Origin: Chitinophagales bacterium
GTDB taxonomy: Bacteria > Bacteroidota > Bacteroidia > Chitinophagales > Chitinophagaceae
Length of the DNA: 64,000 nucleotides
Direction of reading: 5' to 3'
Assembly (NCBI GenBank): GCA_017303415.1
Contig: JAFLBJ010000001.1
Coordinates: forward strand, 1,240,001 to 1,304,000
In this document: piece after piece, positions 43,597-54,013 of the stretch
How positions within the stretch are numbered: the first letter of the stretch is position 1
Layout of the letters: the number at the start of each line of letters is the position of its first letter
Translations under genes and position numbers: made by a program
Notes under the pieces: model-generated
Told to the model about the DNA's origin: nothing
The model's database searches: none
Seen by the model: the letters and a program-made list of their open reading frames with translations, nothing else

Positions 43597-45279
43597 ATGA
43601 GAATCATCCGAACCTGTCTGCCCATTTTACTTTTTCTAAGTGCCACAATTAAGGGTTTTCCCCAATCGGAACCCTTTTCTAAGAGAGTGGTAGCCAGTGC
43701 ATTCAACTCCGCGTGGGAAGTTGTTTACGGACCCAATGATTCCCTATGGGTAACGGAAAATCGTACCTGGAAAGTATATCGGGTTGATATTGCTACGGGA
43801 ACAAAAACCACTGTATTGGATCTGCGTTCGGGGCCTGGTGCTGATGCGACCATCAATTTTCCCACCGGATCAGGCACACAACCTCAGGGCGGCATGATGG
43901 GACTGGCACTTCACCCGAATTTATATTCCTCCGATCCGGCAGTTCGGGAAGCCAAACCCTGGGTCTATATGGCCTATGTTTATGAAAGAAATGCGTGCCC
44001 GGGTACAAATACATCCTGCGTTTTCACCACAAAGATTGTTCGGTATGATTATTTGTCAAATACATTAACCAACCCGGTTATTGTCCTGGATGATATTCCC
44101 GGTAGTAGCGATCATAATTCGGGTCGACTGGTGATTGGACCTACTATCGAAGCTGGTGCGGACGCCGCCCATACCCAGTATCGGCTTTATTATACCGTTG
44201 GAGATATGGGTGCAGGACAGTTTTTAAATACTACACGCACCAACAATGCCCTTGCGGTGGATGTGATGGAGGGTAAAGTCCTTCGCATCAACACCGAATC
44301 GGATGGGGATGCCGGACTTGATGCATGGGTGCCCAATGACAACCAGTTTTTTAATGCGTCTATAATTACTGCTCAGGATTATGTGTACAGCTATGGACAT
44401 CGGAATGCCCAGGGGCTGGTATGGGGAAATGTGGGGGGTACAGATCGACTCTACAGCAACGAACAAATGGACCGTACAGATGATGAGGTAAATATCATTG
44501 AAAAAGGAAAGAGTTATGGCTGGGATGATGTGTCGGGATATTGTGATGATAATGTGAACGGGTATAAGATCGGACAAACACCGAGTGCGGATGAAAATGC
44601 CTATTGCAGTATAACCCCCGATCACCGTGAGCCCATCTTCACTTTGTTTACTACGAACGCTGCCGGGATGCCTGCCCTGATGGCACAATCAAATAACCAA
44701 CTCTGGCCTACGGTAGCCCTGTCCAGTATCGACTTCTATGGGTACAATGTAATTCCCGGATGGAATGCCTCGCTGGTTATGACACCATTGAAAAAAGATT
44801 TTGTTTACCGGATAAAACTGAATGCTACCGGTGATGCGGTTACCGGTGATACGATCACCTATTTTCGGGGAGATGGAAACCGGATACGCCGTGTTACCGT
44901 CGCCCCGGATGGATTACGTTTTTATGTAGCCCGCGATGCAAGTGCCACCAGCAATGGGGGTACCATCATGGAGTATACCTATACCGGTACAACCCTGGCT
45001 TTACACGACGGCCCACGAAATGGACCACGTATTGTACGCGACCTGGTAAAGGTTTATCCCAACCCGGTTGCAGATATTGTATTTATTCGTGGATTGCGCG
45101 AAATGAAGAAACCCGTTCGTGCAGAGATCTATGATATTATGGGGCAATTGCGGATTACGCAGGTGTCGTCACGAAATGACTTTTCACTAGATCTTTCTTC
45201 TTTGAAAAAGGGAATTTATTTATTAAAGCTTTATAACGGGAATGAACAAGAGGTGCAGGTTGAAAAGCTGATTCGATAG
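43597..45279 (+). CDS. PQQ-type glucose/sorbosone dehydrogenase-like protein with T9SS sorting domain
   Basis: 560 residues. A signal peptide (about 1-22) is followed by a six-bladed glucose/sorbosone dehydrogenase-like propeller (about 28-455): SLWVTENRTWKVYRVD, GGMMGLALHPNLY, IPGSSDHNSGRLVIGP, GHRNAQGLVWG and KSYGWDDVSGYCDD. These match soluble quinoprotein aldose dehydrogenases (Asd/sGDH group). The C-terminal about 80 residues form a type IX sorting domain (VKVYPNPVADIVFIRG ... LKKGIYLLKLYNGNEQ). It would act outside the cell on sugars or other alcohols. PQQ dependence is from family knowledge, and no PQQ synthesis genes are in this window. Confidence 0.88.
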   Translation: MRIIRTCLPILLFLSATIKGFPQSEPFSKRVVASAFNSAWEVVYGPNDSLWVTENRTWKVYRVDIATGTKTTVLDLRSGPGADATINFPTGSGTQPQGGMMGLALHPNLYSSDPAVREAKPWVYMAYVYERNACPGTNTSCVFTTKIVRYDYLSNTLTNPVIVLDDIPGSSDHNSGRLVIGPTIEAGADAAHTQYRLYYTVGDMGAGQFLNTTRTNNALAVDVMEGKVLRINTESDGDAGLDAWVPNDNQFFNASIITAQDYVYSYGHRNAQGLVWGNVGGTDRLYSNEQMDRTDDEVNIIEKGKSYGWDDVSGYCDDNVNGYKIGQTPSADENAYCSITPDHREPIFTLFTTNAAGMPALMAQSNNQLWPTVALSSIDFYGYNVIPGWNASLVMTPLKKDFVYRIKLNATGDAVTGDTITYFRGDGNRIRRVTVAPDGLRFYVARDASATSNGGTIMEYTYTGTTLALHDGPRNGPRIVRDLVKVYPNPVADIVFIRGLREMKKPVRAEIYDIMGQLRITQVSSRNDFSLDLSSLKKGIYLLKLYNGNEQEVQVEKLIR

Positions 45280-45412
45280 CCTTTAAAGGATAGGCTTGGA
45301 AAAGCGGGGTTGATTTCACGGATTGTTTCATGTTACAAGGCTTTTTTACAGGATATGATAACGTTAAATTAGAGCGTTTCTTTTTGAAATCATAGAATTT
45401 TAACAAAAATAA

Positions 45413-45490
45413 ACCACAGAGACACAGAGACCCGGAGGATATGAATTGATTATCAGCAATATATTCTCTGTTTCGCCGTGTCTCTGTGGT
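45413..45490. repeat. Inverted repeat, ACAGAGAC octamer family (E2), convergent intergenic
   Basis: ACCACAGAGACAC at 45413-45425 is paired with GTGTCTCTGTGGT at 45478-45490, and acagagac phrases repeat every 8 nt. It lies between the dehydrogenase gene and fumC (convergent), a likely bidirectional terminator. The preceding 45280-45412 shows no recognised feature. Confidence 0.82.
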
Positions 45491-45498
45491 ACGAAAAC

Positions 45499-46896
45499 TC
45501 AAATTTTCCCTACCATCTTCGCCGGCACCACCCACTCATCAAACTCCGCCGGGGTCAGGTATCCGAGGCTCACGGCCATTTCCTTCAATGTTGTTCCCTG
45601 CTTGTGTGCTTTCTGCGCGATCTCCGCAGCTTTGTAATACCCGATCTTGGTATTTAAGGCAGTAACCAGCATCAATGAATTATCTACATGTTTTTTGATA
45701 TTGGCAGCAATCGGCTCTATACCCACTGCACAACGATCATTAAAGCTTACACAACCATCACCGATCAACCGGGCACTGTGCAGGAAATTATAGATCATCA
45801 CCGGTTTGAATACATTCAATTCAAAATGCCCCGTAGCTCCACCGATATTGATGGCTACATCATTTCCCATGACCTGAGCCGCGATCATCGTCAAAGCCTC
45901 ACACTGGGTAGGGTTTACTTTTCCCGGCATGATGGAAGAACCGGGTTCGTTGTCGGGAATAAAGATCTCGCCGATCCCACTCCTGGGACCGCTTGACAAC
46001 ATCCGGATATCGTTGGCGATCTTCATCAGACTTACAGCCACCGTTTTCAATGCGCCATGTGCTTCCACTATGGCATCATGTGCCGCAAGGGCCTCAAATT
46101 TATTCTTGGCTGTGATAAAGGGTATTTTGGTCAAACGCGCAATGTGTTTGGCTACATTCACATCATAGTTGGGTGGTGTATTGATCCCTGTTCCCACCGC
46201 AGTACCCCCCAGGGCGAGTTCACTCAGGTGGGCCAATGAATTTTTAATGGCCTTCAATCCATGATCCAATTGAGATACGTACCCGCTAAATTCCTGTCCA
46301 AGCGTCAATGGTGTGGCATCCATAAAATGGGTACGACCGATCTTCACCACCTTCTTGAACTTCTTTGCTTTTTTGTCCAGGGTATTTCGCAGTTTTTCTA
46401 TTCCCGGGATCGTGGTCTCCATTAAGATCTTATAGGCCGCAATATGCATGGCTGTCGGAAACGTATCATTCGATGACTGGGATTTATTTACATCATCATT
46501 CGGGTGCAGGTATTTGGTTTTATCATCCAGTTTTCCACCATTGAGTACATGCCCACGATAGGCCACCACTTCATTTACATTCATATTACTCTGGGTACCA
46601 GAGCCGGTTTGCCATACCACCAATGGGAAATAATCATCGAGTTTCCCTTCCAGGATCTCTTTGCACACTTTGCCGATCAGGTCTGCTTTTTTCTTGGGCA
46701 ACACACCGGCTTCATAGTTGGTGATAGCAGCGGCATGTTTCAGGTAAGCAAATGCCCGAATGATCTCCTTGGGCATCCGGTTGATGTCCTGGGCAATTTT
46801 GAAATTATCAATGCTGCGTTGAGTTTGCGCGCCATAGTAGGCGTCCACGGGTACTTTCACTTCCCCCATGGTGTCTTTTTCTATACGGTATTCCAT
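45499..46896 (-). CDS. fumC: Class II fumarate hydratase
   Basis: 465 residues, the usual FumC length. The fumarase/aspartase signature [16 protein letters not shown] lies at about 319-334 with the catalytic S320/S321 loop. Other active-site segments are [14 protein letters not shown] (about 97-110), [11 protein letters not shown] (141-151) and [11 protein letters not shown] with H190. It hydrates fumarate to malate in the citric-acid cycle and is iron-independent, unlike class I enzymes. Transcribed alone. Confidence 0.97.
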   Translation of the reverse strand: MEYRIEKDTMGEVKVPVDAYYGAQTQRSIDNFKIAQDINRMPKEIIRAFAYLKHAAAITNYEAGVLPKKKADLIGKVCKEILEGKLDDYFPLVVWQTGSGTQSNMNVNEVVAYRGHVLNGGKLDDKTKYLHPNDDVNKSQSSNDTFPTAMHIAAYKILMETTIPGIEKLRNTLDKKAKKFKKVVKIGRTHFMDATPLTLGQEFSGYVSQLDHGLKAIKNSLAHLSELALGGTAVGTGINTPPNYDVNVAKHIARLTKIPFITAKNKFEALAAHDAIVEAHGALKTVAVSLMKIANDIRMLSSGPRSGIGEIFIPDNEPGSSIMPGKVNPTQCEALTMIAAQVMGNDVAINIGGATGHFELNVFKPVMIYNFLHSARLIGDGCVSFNDRCAVGIEPIAANIKKHVDNSLMLVTALNTKIGYYKAAEIAQKAHKQGTTLKEMAVSLGYLTPAEFDEWVVPAKMVGKI

Positions 46897-46986
46897 AAAC
46901 GTAAGTTGAAATGTTGAGTAAGCGGGGCAAAGTTAACCAGGATTTTTGGGAGTTCAAGGTTAACCAAAAAGTTCTTAAATTACAAA

Positions 46987-49716
46987 ATGCCTCTTGCCAG
47001 GAAGCCTCTAATTCTGCTTTTGCTTGTCGTACTAGTCACCGGGATGTCCTGTCTTCTGACCAGTTCGCCTAAGGTGGATTTCAATGCGGATATCCGTCCG
47101 ATCTTCAATAAAAAATGCATCAGTTGCCATGGTGGGGTAAAGCAAAAAGGAGGTTTTAGTGTTTTATTCCGGGAAGAAGCCCTGGCAAATACCGAATCTG
47201 GCAAGCCCGCCATCATTCCAGGCAAGCCGGATGAAAGTGAGCTGATACGACGCCTGACGATTGATGACCCGGAAGAGCGGATGCCTTACAAACACGATGC
47301 ACTCGCTAAAGAAGAAATCAAACTCCTTCGCCGCTGGATACAGCAAGGAGCGAAATGGGGTACCCATTGGGCCTATTTGCCCGTGGAGAAACAGCGGCTT
47401 CCTGCCGTGGAAGATAAATGGATCCGCAACGATATTGATGCCTATATACTGCACCGGTTACACCAGGAACACCTGAATCCTTCTGCTGAAGCGGATAAAG
47501 CCACGCTTCTTCGCAGGGCCAGTCTTGACCTCACCGGTCTTCCCCCTTCGGAGGCCATTGCCAACGCCTTTTTATCCGACAATTCTCCCTCTGCCTATGA
47601 TAAACTCCTTGATCAATTACTTGCCTCGCCGGCCTATGGAGAAAAATGGGCTTCGCTCTGGCTCGACCTGGCCCGTTATGCCGATACCCGGGGTTATGAG
47701 GCTGATCGGGGACGCACCATTTGGCGCTACCGCGATTGGGTGATCAAAGCCTTTAACGAGGATAAACCGTATGACCGTTTTTTATTGGAACAATTCGCCG
47801 GCGACCTGTTACCCAATGCCGGAGAAGCGGAATATATCGCCACCGCTTTTCACCGGAATACCCTAACGAATGATGAAGGGGGTACAGAGAATGAGGAATT
47901 CCGTACCGCCGCCGTGATCGACCGGGTGAACACCAGTTGGAGTGCGGTGCTCGGAACCAGCTTTAATTGTGTTCAATGTCATGCCCATCCCTATGACCCT
48001 TTCCGCCATGATGATTATTATAAATTCCTGGCTTTTTTCAATAACACCCGCGATGAGGATACGGAATCGGAATATCCCCTATGGCGGCATTATAATTCTG
48101 CCGATAGCCAACGATTGGAGAAAGTAGTAAAATGGGTCAGGGAAAATGAATCGGAAAAAAAGGCGGCAGAACTTCGCCATTTTTTAAATACCTGGCAGCC
48201 CGCCATCAATTCCTTACAATGTGATGAGTATGTGGATGCGGCATTGGTGAGTAGCTGGCATGCCGGGTTGAGGAATAATGGGACCTGCCGGTTGCCCAAT
48301 GTTCCATTGGAAGGCGCTACCGAACTTCTCTTTCGGTATGGCACCATGCGTCCTGGAGGGAAATGGACCGTGACACTCGATAGTTTAAAAGGACCTGTGG
48401 TAGCTAGCTATATTCTTCCCAATTCCAAAGGACAATGGAACCTGGGACGATTAAAGATTCCGGCCATCCCGGGCCGCCATCATTTGTATTTTCATTATTA
48501 CCATCCCGGGATCAACAATAAAGAAGAAACCGGAGTATTGTTTGAATGGTTCCGGTTCACGGATCCTTTTCCCGGTAAAGGGAAACCCGGTTATGAAGAA
48601 AACCTGGCCTCTTTTATCGCACTCATGGAGGCAAAAGTTGAAACCACTCCGGTGATGGTCGAAAACCCGCCCTCACTCTTTCGTCGATCCTTTGTGTTTG
48701 AAAGAGGGAACTGGTTGGTCCCGGCCAATGAAGTTGAACCGGATGTGCCTTCTGTATTGAATCCTCTGCCCAAGGGAAGAAAAGACCGCCTGGGCCTTGC
48801 CGAATGGTTGATCGATAAGAAGAACCCGCTGACTTCCCGCACCCTGGTGAACAGGGTATGGGAGCAATTGTTTGGTACGGGTCTCGCTGAAACACTCGAA
48901 GACCTCGGCTCACAGGGATTGCCCCCTTCCCATCCTGAACTGCTCGATCACCTGGCCTATACGCTGATGAATGATCATCAATGGTCACTCAAGCGATTTT
49001 TAAAAACATTGATGAGTTCTGCTACCTATCGCCAGTCTTCGATTGTATTGGAAGAAGGCTTGCGTCGTGATCCACTAAATCGGTTTTATGCCCGCGGTCC
49101 ACGTATTCGGTTAACCGCCGAACAATTGCGCGACCAGGCCCTGGCTGCCTCAGGTTTGCTGAGTTCAAAAATGTATGGCCCTTCCGTCATGCCTTATCAG
49201 CCGGAAGGAATCTGGCTCTCTCCCTATAATGGAGACAAATGGGTGATGAGTGAAGGTGAAGACCAATACCGCAGGAGCTTATATACCTATTGGAAACGCA
49301 CCGCCCCTTATCCTTCCATGGTCACTTTTGATGCGGGCTCCAGAGAGGTTTGCCTGCCCCGACGCATTCGTACCAATACCCCGCTGCAGGCCCTTACAAC
49401 GCTGAATGATTCGGCCTGGGTAGTGATGGCCCGGTCATTGGCTGCAAACATGAGTAAAAAGGGTGGTGCATCAATCGATGATAAATTAAAGTGGGGATAC
49501 GAACACCTGATGTTTCGGAAACTGGATAAAGCCAGGGAAGAGGCCTTACAAATACTTTACAACGAAGCCTTACAACGTTTCCGGAAAGACCCGAGAGCAG
49601 GGCGGGAAATACTCGGGATAAAAGAAATTAACGGTAAAGAACAACCGGAGTTGGCGGCCCTGACGGTGGTGGCCAATGCCTTATTGAATCTGGATGAATG
49701 GCTGACTAAAAATTAA
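46987..49716 (+). CDS. DUF1549/DUF1553 protein with N-terminal cytochrome c-type domain
   Basis: 909 residues. A lipoprotein-like signal (LVTGMSCLLTSS) is followed by a Planctomycete-type cytochrome c domain with haem motif C44-ISC-H48 (KKCISCHGGVKQKGG). DUF1549 follows (about 135-345: DIDAYILHRL, RRASLDLTGLPPS, RYADTRGYEADRG, NCVQCHAHPYDPF with a second CxxCH). DUF1553 occupies about 600-850 (TSRTLVNRVWEQLFGTGL, SHPELLDHLAY, RRIRTNTPLQALTTLND). This architecture is very common in Planctomycetes with a DUF1501 partner, which follows 9 bp later. The function is not established. A surface or periplasmic redox step in carbohydrate use is a common suggestion. Confidence 0.9.
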   Translation: MPLARKPLILLLLVVLVTGMSCLLTSSPKVDFNADIRPIFNKKCISCHGGVKQKGGFSVLFREEALANTESGKPAIIPGKPDESELIRRLTIDDPEERMPYKHDALAKEEIKLLRRWIQQGAKWGTHWAYLPVEKQRLPAVEDKWIRNDIDAYILHRLHQEHLNPSAEADKATLLRRASLDLTGLPPSEAIANAFLSDNSPSAYDKLLDQLLASPAYGEKWASLWLDLARYADTRGYEADRGRTIWRYRDWVIKAFNEDKPYDRFLLEQFAGDLLPNAGEAEYIATAFHRNTLTNDEGGTENEEFRTAAVIDRVNTSWSAVLGTSFNCVQCHAHPYDPFRHDDYYKFLAFFNNTRDEDTESEYPLWRHYNSADSQRLEKVVKWVRENESEKKAAELRHFLNTWQPAINSLQCDEYVDAALVSSWHAGLRNNGTCRLPNVPLEGATELLFRYGTMRPGGKWTVTLDSLKGPVVASYILPNSKGQWNLGRLKIPAIPGRHHLYFHYYHPGINNKEETGVLFEWFRFTDPFPGKGKPGYEENLASFIALMEAKVETTPVMVENPPSLFRRSFVFERGNWLVPANEVEPDVPSVLNPLPKGRKDRLGLAEWLIDKKNPLTSRTLVNRVWEQLFGTGLAETLEDLGSQGLPPSHPELLDHLAYTLMNDHQWSLKRFLKTLMSSATYRQSSIVLEEGLRRDPLNRFYARGPRIRLTAEQLRDQALAASGLLSSKMYGPSVMPYQPEGIWLSPYNGDKWVMSEGEDQYRRSLYTYWKRTAPYPSMVTFDAGSREVCLPRRIRTNTPLQALTTLNDSAWVVMARSLAANMSKKGGASIDDKLKWGYEHLMFRKLDKAREEALQILYNEALQRFRKDPRAGREILGIKEINGKEQPELAALTVVANALLNLDEWLTKN

Positions 49717-49725
49717 AGCGAACGC

Positions 49726-51237
49726 ATGAAACCAAAGCACTGGGCCAATAAGCCCCTTAGCCGGGAAGCCGGACATCGGGTCTTACAGCATTTTACCCGG
49801 AGACATTTTATCCGGGAGAGTGCCATGGGGCTTGGTGCCCTTGCATTGGGAAGTATATTGCCTGGTTGTTTGGGAAAAAAGGAGGGTAGTTCCCTGGGTT
49901 TGGATTTTGACCCTGCACATCCCATGTTGCCGCGGGCCCCGCATTTCCCGGGTCGTGCCCGTTCGGTCATCTTTATTCATATGGCAGGCGCGCCTTCGCA
50001 GTTGGAACTTTTTTCTTACAAACCTGAACTCGCCAAACTTGATGGGCAGGATTGCCCGCCTTCCTTGTTGGAAGGAAAAAAGTTCGCCTTTATCCGCGGG
50101 GTACCCAAAATGCTGGGCCCTCAGGCAAAATTCTCGCAACATGGTGAAAGTGGATTATGGTTATCGGAGAACCTGCCGCATCTGTCTACGGTGGTAGATG
50201 ATATGGCCTTGCTCAATGCGGTCACTACGGATCAATTTAATCATGCCCCTGCGCAATTGTTGATGCAGACGGGTACACCCCGACAAGGCCGGCCGAGTAT
50301 CGGCGCCTGGGTGACGTATGGTTTGGGTACCGAGAATCAGAACCTTCCGGGTTTTGTGGTGCTCACTTCAGGAGGGAATAATCCCGATGCAGGTAAAAGT
50401 GTATGGGGCAGCGGCTTTCTTCCCAGTGTATACCAGGGGGTACAATGCCGCAGTGCGGGTGACCCGGTCTTGTTTATTAAAGATCCACAGGGAATGGACC
50501 GTGACCTCCGTCGCGCATCCATTGATGCCATCAATAAGATCAATCAGCAGGAATACGAAGAGTATAAAGATCCGGAGATATTATCCCGCATCGCGCAATA
50601 TGAAATGGCCTATAAGATGCAGATATCCGTACCTGGCGTAATGGATATCGCCGATGAGCCGGCTTATATCCACGAAATGTATGGAACAGAGCCCGGCCAA
50701 TCCAGTTTTGCCAATAATGTACTCCTTGCCCGAAAATTAGTGGAGAAGGGTGTTCGGTTTATTCAGTTATTTGACTGGGGCTGGGACACCCATGGCGATT
50801 CAGCTGGAAATGCGGTGGATGTGGGATTGATCAATAAATGCCGCAAGGTGGATAAACCCATAACGGCCTTGCTGCTCGATCTGAAACAGCGGGGATTACT
50901 TGATGAAACCCTGGTGGTATGGGGTTCAGAATTTGGCCGTACACCAATGCAGGAAAACCGCGAAGGTAAACAGATGCCCTTTAAAGGACGAGACCACCAT
51001 GCCGAGGCCTTTAGCATCTGGATGGCAGGGGGAGGTATTAAAGGCGGTGTGACCTATGGAGAAACAGACGAGATCGGGTATAGCATTACCAGTGGTAAAA
51101 CAGAAGTGTACGATATTCAGGCGACCATTCTGAACCGCCTGGGTTTCGATCATGAAAAACTAACCTATCCCTCCCAGGGCCGCGAATTCCGCCTGACGGA
51201 CCTGAGTGGAAAAGTCATTCACCCTATACTTGCCTGA
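49726..51237 (+). CDS. DUF1501 family protein (sulfatase-like fold), Tat signal
   Basis: 503 residues. The N-terminal twin-arginine region (TRRHFIRESAMGLGALALG) is followed by GCLGKK, so it is exported folded and possibly lipidated. The DUF1501 domain shows SVIFIHMAGAPSQLELFSYKP, the QLFDWGWDTHGD motif and LVVWGSEFGRTPMQE with GRDHHAEAFSIW. These are metal-ligand-like positions of an alkaline-phosphatase/sulfatase-type fold. Pairing with the DUF1549/1553 protein upstream (9 bp gap) is conserved across phyla, so the two probably form a complex. The substrate is unknown. Confidence 0.9.
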   Translation: MKPKHWANKPLSREAGHRVLQHFTRRHFIRESAMGLGALALGSILPGCLGKKEGSSLGLDFDPAHPMLPRAPHFPGRARSVIFIHMAGAPSQLELFSYKPELAKLDGQDCPPSLLEGKKFAFIRGVPKMLGPQAKFSQHGESGLWLSENLPHLSTVVDDMALLNAVTTDQFNHAPAQLLMQTGTPRQGRPSIGAWVTYGLGTENQNLPGFVVLTSGGNNPDAGKSVWGSGFLPSVYQGVQCRSAGDPVLFIKDPQGMDRDLRRASIDAINKINQQEYEEYKDPEILSRIAQYEMAYKMQISVPGVMDIADEPAYIHEMYGTEPGQSSFANNVLLARKLVEKGVRFIQLFDWGWDTHGDSAGNAVDVGLINKCRKVDKPITALLLDLKQRGLLDETLVVWGSEFGRTPMQENREGKQMPFKGRDHHAEAFSIWMAGGGIKGGVTYGETDEIGYSITSGKTEVYDIQATILNRLGFDHEKLTYPSQGREFRLTDLSGKVIHPILA

Positions 51238-51253
51238 TCACTAACCAAGACCC

Positions 51254-52666
51254 ATGTTTCATTTTTTTACCCAAACCCTCGGCCGGCTACACCCACTATT
51301 GGTGCATTTGCCGATAGGCATACTGATACTGGCCATCCTTTTTTATTTCCTGTCCAGACGCGAAAGGTTTCATTCCCTTCAGCCGGCCGTCTCTGTATCC
51401 TTACTGATCGGATTTTTTGCTGCCCTGCTCTCCGTAATTACCGGTTATGGATTATCGTTAGGTGGCGACTATGCTGCCGCAGCCGTGGTCAAACACCAAT
51501 GGGCAGGTATTGTAACGGTTATTCTGACGGGTGCCACCTGGTATTTGCACCATAAAAAGCATACATTGGAATTGGGAGGATGGGTGGCCATGCTCATCGG
51601 GTTGGTCCTGACAGGTCATTGGGGTGGATCGCTTACCCATGGTGAAGGATACCTGGCAGGCATGTTTTCCCCAGCCTCCGACAGCGACAAAGTGTATACC
51701 CCAAAACCTATTCCCGATATTGAAGAAGCCGTTGTATATACCGATATCATTCAACCTATACTGGAAGCCCGTTGTTATTCCTGTCATTCCTCCATTAAAC
51801 AAAAAGGCAAACTCCGCCTCGATCAACCTGAGTTTATATTAAAAGGCGGGGAAGAAGGAAAGGTGCTCTCTCCCGGAAACCCTGAACAGAGTTCGCTTAT
51901 TGAGCGATTGTTTCTTCAGGATAAAGATGAGGATCATATGCCCCCGATTGAGAAACCGCAACCGGGGCCTCAGGAATTAGCGCTGCTGCATTGGTGGGTT
52001 AAGACCGGTGGGTCTTTTACGATGAAAGTCAAAGAAGGACAAAAGGATGATAAAGTAATTCCTGCCCTGGCATTTTTAAAAGAAGGAAAAACAGGCCCGG
52101 AAAAAATGGAAGAGTCCTGGCTTCCCACACGAAACCCTTCATCGGCCGATTCCAAACTCATCCAATCACTTATCGCTAAAGGCTGGGCCATTGTTCCGCT
52201 GGCACAAGGTATGAATCATCTGTCGGCCAATGCCATTGGGGTGGATAGTCTTGATAAACAAAGTTGGGATTTGCTTGAAAAACTGGCACCACAGTTAGTT
52301 GAACTTCGCCTCGGGCAATGTGCAGTGGGCGATGCAGACATGCCACAGGTAGCAAAACTCAAAAACCTTCACCGGTTATTCCTGGAGAATACTAAGGTTA
52401 CCGACAAGGGGTTAGCCTTGTTACAACCGCTGGAACATATACGCTACCTCAACCTGTCCCGAACACAGGTAACTCCGGCAGGGATAAAATCGTTGAAGCC
52501 GTTTAAAGAACTTCGGTATTTGTATCTTTATCGGGAAGGGGTGAATGGGAAAGCATGGCTGGAGAATGCGGGAAATATTCCCTTGTCAGCGATCGATACT
52601 GGTGGATATAAAGTGCCCACGCTTGCATCTGACACTATTGAGTTGACGGAACCAATAAAGAACTAA
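51254..52666 (+). CDS. DUF2231 membrane protein with cytochrome c-type domain and leucine-rich repeats
   Basis: 470 residues. Four transmembrane helices span about 10-130 (RLHPLLVHLPIGILILAILF opens the DUF2231-like domain). A Planctomycete-type cytochrome c domain follows with haem motif C174-YSC-H178 (ARCYSCHSSIKQKGKL) and GGEEGKVLSPGNPEQS. After a linker, leucine-rich repeats occur (about 340-430: VELRLGQCAVGDADM, LKNLHRLFLENTKVTDKG, HIRYLNLSRTQVTPAG). It lies 16 bp after the DUF1501 gene, so it is the membrane member of the same operon and could pass electrons from the periplasmic cytochromes to the membrane (inference). Confidence 0.88.
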   Translation: MFHFFTQTLGRLHPLLVHLPIGILILAILFYFLSRRERFHSLQPAVSVSLLIGFFAALLSVITGYGLSLGGDYAAAAVVKHQWAGIVTVILTGATWYLHHKKHTLELGGWVAMLIGLVLTGHWGGSLTHGEGYLAGMFSPASDSDKVYTPKPIPDIEEAVVYTDIIQPILEARCYSCHSSIKQKGKLRLDQPEFILKGGEEGKVLSPGNPEQSSLIERLFLQDKDEDHMPPIEKPQPGPQELALLHWWVKTGGSFTMKVKEGQKDDKVIPALAFLKEGKTGPEKMEESWLPTRNPSSADSKLIQSLIAKGWAIVPLAQGMNHLSANAIGVDSLDKQSWDLLEKLAPQLVELRLGQCAVGDADMPQVAKLKNLHRLFLENTKVTDKGLALLQPLEHIRYLNLSRTQVTPAGIKSLKPFKELRYLYLYREGVNGKAWLENAGNIPLSAIDTGGYKVPTLASDTIELTEPIKN

Positions 52667-52669
52667 ATC

Positions 52670-52709
52670 CTCTGTATCTCTGTGGTAGATCAACCACAGA
52701 GACACAGAG
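52670..52709. repeat. Compact inverted repeat, ACAGAGAC octamer family (E3)
   Basis: 17-nt arms (52670-52686 and 52693-52709) carry one mismatch around a 6-nt loop. The right arm continues as acgcagag in 8-nt phase to about 52717. It lies between the DUF2231 gene and the fucosidase, 16 nt before the latter's start. Confidence 0.85.
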
Positions 52710-52725
52710 ACGCAGAGAAGATATT

Positions 52726-54012
52726 ATGAGAATACTGTTATTGATATTTGCCTTAAGTGTACAATCCGTTTTCGCTCAGCCTAAGCCAAGCCCATGGCAA
52801 CTCAAGTGGCATGAACAGGAATTCTACCTCTTCACCCATTTTGGCCCCAATACGTTTACGGATAAGGAGTGGGGACATGGAGACGAACCCGAAGATATTT
52901 TCAATCCCACCGATTTTGATGCCGGACAATGGTGTCGTACAGCGAAGATTGCCGGTGCGAAAGGAATTATCATTACGGCCAAGCATCACGATGGTTTTTG
53001 CCTGTGGCCCAGCAAATACTCCACCCATACCATACGGGAAAGCAAGTGGAAGAATGGGAAAGGCGATGTATTACGTGAGCTTTCTGATTCCTGTAAAAAG
53101 TATGGATTGAAATTCGGGGTCTATATCTCTCCCTGGGACCGAAACCATCCGGATTATGGTACGCCCCAATACAATGATGTTTTTGTAAAAATGATGGAGG
53201 AATTGTTTGTCAACTATGGCCCCATTTGGGAATTGTGGTGGGATGGCGCCAATGGTGAAGGCCCCAATGGAAAAAAACAGGTATATGATTGGAGACGGTT
53301 TGAAAATGCCGTTCGCCGGTGGTCTCCACAAACTGTCATTTTCAGCGATATTGGCCCGGATATTCGGTGGGTGGGGAATGAACAGGGATTTATTGGGAAA
53401 ACAAATTGGAACTACCTCGATACGGCCGGGTTCAAAAGAGGGGAGGGTAGTCCGGCCATGGATACACTCAATCAGGGAAATGCTTACGGGGCAAATTGGA
53501 TACCGGGCGAATGTGATGTGAGCATCCGGCCAGGTTGGTTCTATCATGCCCATGAAGATGAGAAGGTGAAAAAACCGGAGGATATCTTTCAGCTCTATTT
53601 AAAAAGCGTGGGACGTGGGGCAAATCTCCTGCTCAATGTTCCTCCCGATCGTAGAGGTCGTATCCATCCGATTGATTCCGCAGCTTTGGAAGGATTTGCA
53701 CAGATTCGCGAAAAGGCCTTTTCGCGGGAACTTAAATTAGGCATGGGTATTCCAACCGAGATCAACACAGTCGTGTTGCAGGAAGATATTTCCAAAGGGC
53801 AACGTGTGGAGTCGTTTGTTATTGAAGTTGTAGATGAAAAAGGGCAACTGCATAAAATTTCGGGTACCACCATTGGCCGGAAAAGGATTATGACCTTTCC
53901 AGTCATAAAAGCGAGGGCAGTGAAAGTCGTTGTGCTCTTCTCACGGGGAAAAGCAAACTTAAAGCCACATAGGATCTATAGGATGGATGATGGATTGTTG
54001 CTCAAAGAATAA
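52726..54012 (+). CDS. GH29 family alpha-L-fucosidase
   Basis: A 428-residue secreted enzyme with signal peptide (about 1-17, VFAQPKPS). The GH29 barrel shows FYLFTHFGPNTFTDKEWG, KGIIITAKHHDGFCLWPSKY, KYGLKFGVYISPWDRNH and the nucleophile motif IWELWWDGANGEG with D173. A short C-terminal beta domain follows from about 335. The acid/base residue of GH29 is not conserved enough to call. Overall it resembles the regiospecific GH29-B-type enzymes of Bacteroidota that remove fucose from branched glycans. It follows the cytochrome/DUF1501 genes in the same direction, with an inverted repeat in between. Confidence 0.92.
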   Translation: MRILLLIFALSVQSVFAQPKPSPWQLKWHEQEFYLFTHFGPNTFTDKEWGHGDEPEDIFNPTDFDAGQWCRTAKIAGAKGIIITAKHHDGFCLWPSKYSTHTIRESKWKNGKGDVLRELSDSCKKYGLKFGVYISPWDRNHPDYGTPQYNDVFVKMMEELFVNYGPIWELWWDGANGEGPNGKKQVYDWRRFENAVRRWSPQTVIFSDIGPDIRWVGNEQGFIGKTNWNYLDTAGFKRGEGSPAMDTLNQGNAYGANWIPGECDVSIRPGWFYHAHEDEKVKKPEDIFQLYLKSVGRGANLLLNVPPDRRGRIHPIDSAALEGFAQIREKAFSRELKLGMGIPTEINTVVLQEDISKGQRVESFVIEVVDEKGQLHKISGTTIGRKRIMTFPVIKARAVKVVVLFSRGKANLKPHRIYRMDDGLLLKE

Positions 54013-54013
54013 G

